Shown: positions 61,908 through 64,000 of the stretch, piece after piece
Position numbering within the stretch: position 1 is the stretch's first letter
How the letters are laid out: the number at the start of each line of letters is the position of its first letter
The notes under the pieces: model-generated
Seen by the model: the letters and a program-made list of their open reading frames with translations, nothing else
The model's database searches: none
Told to the model about the DNA's origin: nothing
Assembly (NCBI GenBank): GCA_951799445.1
Contig: OX637293.1
Location: 13,020,001 to 13,084,000 of the forward strand
Length of the DNA stretch: 64,000 bases
Direction of reading: 5' to 3'
Origin: Pseudisothecium myosuroides
Lineage: Eukaryota; Streptophyta; Bryopsida; Hypnales; Lembophyllaceae
Made by a program: the position numbers and the translations under genes

Positions 61908-63788
61908 CTATTTTTTCTCTACTTTAAGCACAAGGTCATAGTTTTCATCCTCTTCATCAACGCTATCACTTTCAAATCTGTCCTCTCGACTAGAGCCAGA
62001 ATCAGACTTCGTAAAATGTGCATTTGAATCGGAGCGGATGGTAAAACCAGCGTTTGCCAATAACGCTACAAAAGCCATTTCATTATCACTACTAACAGAA
62101 TCTACATCTCCAACTGTCTGATGTGCTTTTTTGGCAACCTCTTCTTCAGATTCCAGATGAACCTAAAACAAGACATTTTAAAAAAATCAGTCAACGCCAA
62201 GAAGTGAAGAGATTTTTCCAGAAACCCAGCGATTAAACAATTGATTCTTGACATATTTGCGTTCAAATACACAATTCAATTTGCCTTCAGGTTCTACCAT
62301 ATGATCACCGTGGAAATACCTTGGCAACAGTCAGATCAGCCCCACTGCTGGTCAGGGTGGAGATCAATGCACGGAAATTTTCTGGGTTTGGAAGATAGTG
62401 TCCACTATGTGCCTCCATAAGCTGTCAAAACAAAGTGAATAGAAAACTCCACTTAGTACAGACAAGAATTCCGAACAAATATGACCTACAATTCTCTCTG
62501 ATCCAGCCGTGCTTTAAGTTCCCAAAGAAAAGGTACCTCCAGTACGCCGTGATTCACGAGGAGGCGCCCAGCTGCTGTAGCAACACCTCCAGCCAGGAAG
62601 CTCGAATGCTGAAACCTGCCTTTCTTTTTCTGTTCACAGCAACATTTCCATAGATTGTATAACACTACTTACGGAGTCGGCGTTTGACAGATCTGACACT
62701 TCCACAGCACAGAATCCTACTGCCAACCACTCTTAAATTCACTGAGAGGAAGCTTTAGCATAACGAGAAAAGATTACTAGAACTTCGTACAAGAACAAAA
62801 AATCAGTTTACTCGAGAACAGTAATCAATCAGTTTCAAGAGCAATTGCGTCAACAAAGTAAGCAACATTGATAATACCTTCGCAACATAGAACTTTCTAG
62901 AAGGACTCATGACGAATATCCATCGATCCCCCTTGGGAGTATGCACTGGTTTGTGAGTCAGTTTATACAGGAGCTTGCCATCTTCGATAATCACTTCGTA
63001 AGCTTCCCTCTCTTTCTGTCATAACAAAATTTCTGTCACTAAATAGGTCCGAGTAATAACCCGATGTATGATGTACGACCCTGCACATGATTTGGCAAAT
63101 AGCTTGACAGCGTCACTTTTTCAAGTCAAACATATCTCAGTATGAAAGTAACCTTCAGGTTTGCAAGAGTGTGAAGAATGAGATGCCAATACCGGGCTTA
63201 GATACACGACAAGTTCAGATTGTAATTTTGATCTTGGGCATTGCTCCAAATCGATATCCTTCCCTTCTCCTTGGTCCAACCTGCCACTTAAAGAATGTCG
63301 TAAGAAACTTAAGAATTATCCTCCTAAATTTAGACAGATCTCTTTATGCAACAATGTGTCATAAATGATACAATTCCATGCAATGCAAAGCACAAGCACC
63401 TCCTTTCAAAGTGGTACACCAACTTAACTCTCTCAGGGCAATCATGAAAGGATAACGTGATAACAGATTTTTGCGCAACAGGATGAGCGACAATTCGGGG
63501 CACATCTCCACACTGACCAGTAATAAAATGGCTCATAAGTTCGACTCTTGATCCAGATTTCATAGTAAAAGCGTAAATTATGTCCATAACGATGCTTAGG
63601 ATCGATCTGCATCGGCAAAGGCGAAATAAAGTAAATCTTCCATCCTCAATAAAAATCGTAGAAATGGACATTCTACCTTTGATAGCACAAATTTGAGTAT
63701 CTGGAGTAAAAGATTGACGCACCGCTTCCAACCAATGTTGCAGACCTAACTTCAGACCTTTTTCGTCTTTAGACAAGCCTCGGCCAAC
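61908..63788 (-). CDS. IQM-family protein, 3' part (5' end outside window)
   Basis: Seven exons on -: 63788-63723, 63606-63518, 63280-63193, 63015-62878, 62629-62537, 62421-62320, 62162-61908; 276 residues plus stop, phases consistent. Family landmarks in order: [11 protein letters not shown] and [66 protein letters not shown], then [11 protein letters not shown]. These match plant IQM (IQ-motif calmodulin-binding) proteins, which act in Ca2+/calmodulin signalling (Arabidopsis IQM family). The IQ motif itself should lie upstream, beyond 64000. The last exon adds an acidic, Ser-rich tail ending DLVLKVEKK. No exon was seen in 63789-64000, so the next intron probably runs off the edge. Confidence 0.9.
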
Positions 63789-64000
63789 CTGCTCTAAAAT
63801 AATCACAACTGTCATATCCAAGCTCGCCACACCAATTGGACTCCAAAAGTAGTTTTTTGAAACCGAAATGAAAACTACATCACATAACCTAAGCCTTCTA
63901 GCTTTTGAAAATACAGAAAAATCAATACGATGACAATGCTGGCCGGATTTCTAGCAGATATCAGAAGTATTCAAATAGAGATGAGAAAACAACGAAGTGT

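Noticed and set aside
63330..63830. A continuous 166-codon ORF on -
   Set aside because: It reads through two IQM introns. Only 63788-63723 and 63606-63518 match the family; the WLDQGEG and CPRSKL segments come from a separate exon at 63280-63193.

Overview
The window looks like nuclear DNA of a land plant or close streptophyte. It has spliced genes with GT-AG introns, an AT-rich repeat-filled background, and an IQM-family gene, a family characteristic of plants. Two of the four clear genes, an LRRC45-like protein and an ERK7/MAPK15-type kinase, belong to families tied to centrioles and cilia. This suggests a lineage that still makes flagellate sperm (bryophyte, lycophyte, fern, cycad or Ginkgo). 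The species cannot be fixed from the sequence alone.

Layout: 1-6.9 kb is gene-poor and holds a CACTA-like foldback element, minisatellites and the first copy of a TTAA-flanked transposon family. An LRRC45 homologue lies on + at 6978-16331 (18 coding exons, about 804 aa). From 16.3 to 42.4 kb there is a long repeat-dominated stretch: a G-depleted tract, probable retroelement debris, seven more TTAA-family copies, several small MITEs with visible terminal inverted repeats and target duplications, and one possible small membrane-protein ORF on - (28061-28246). A full-length ABCC/MRP transporter without TMD0 lies on + at 42466-55599 (21 coding exons, 1404 aa). Convergent to it on - is the ERK7/MAPK15-like kinase (60730-56677, 15 coding exons, 382 aa, TDY activation motif). 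The right edge on - holds the 3' part of an IQM calmodulin-binding-type gene (63788-61908), whose 5' end lies outside the window.

All four gene models were built by hand from splice sites, reading phase and family similarity. Every exon junction keeps phase. The most unusual structure is the 0.65-0.97 kb transposon family with ends CCCCTAAAGG...CCTTTAGGGG and 4-bp TTAA target duplications (TTAT in one copy). This is the signature of piggyBac-type transposition, a superfamily seldom discussed in plants. No copy encodes a transposase. A shorter 206-bp element with related ends sits in an LRRC45 intron. The genes show no operon-like or pathway link; the closeness of two cilium-associated genes is noted as an observation only.
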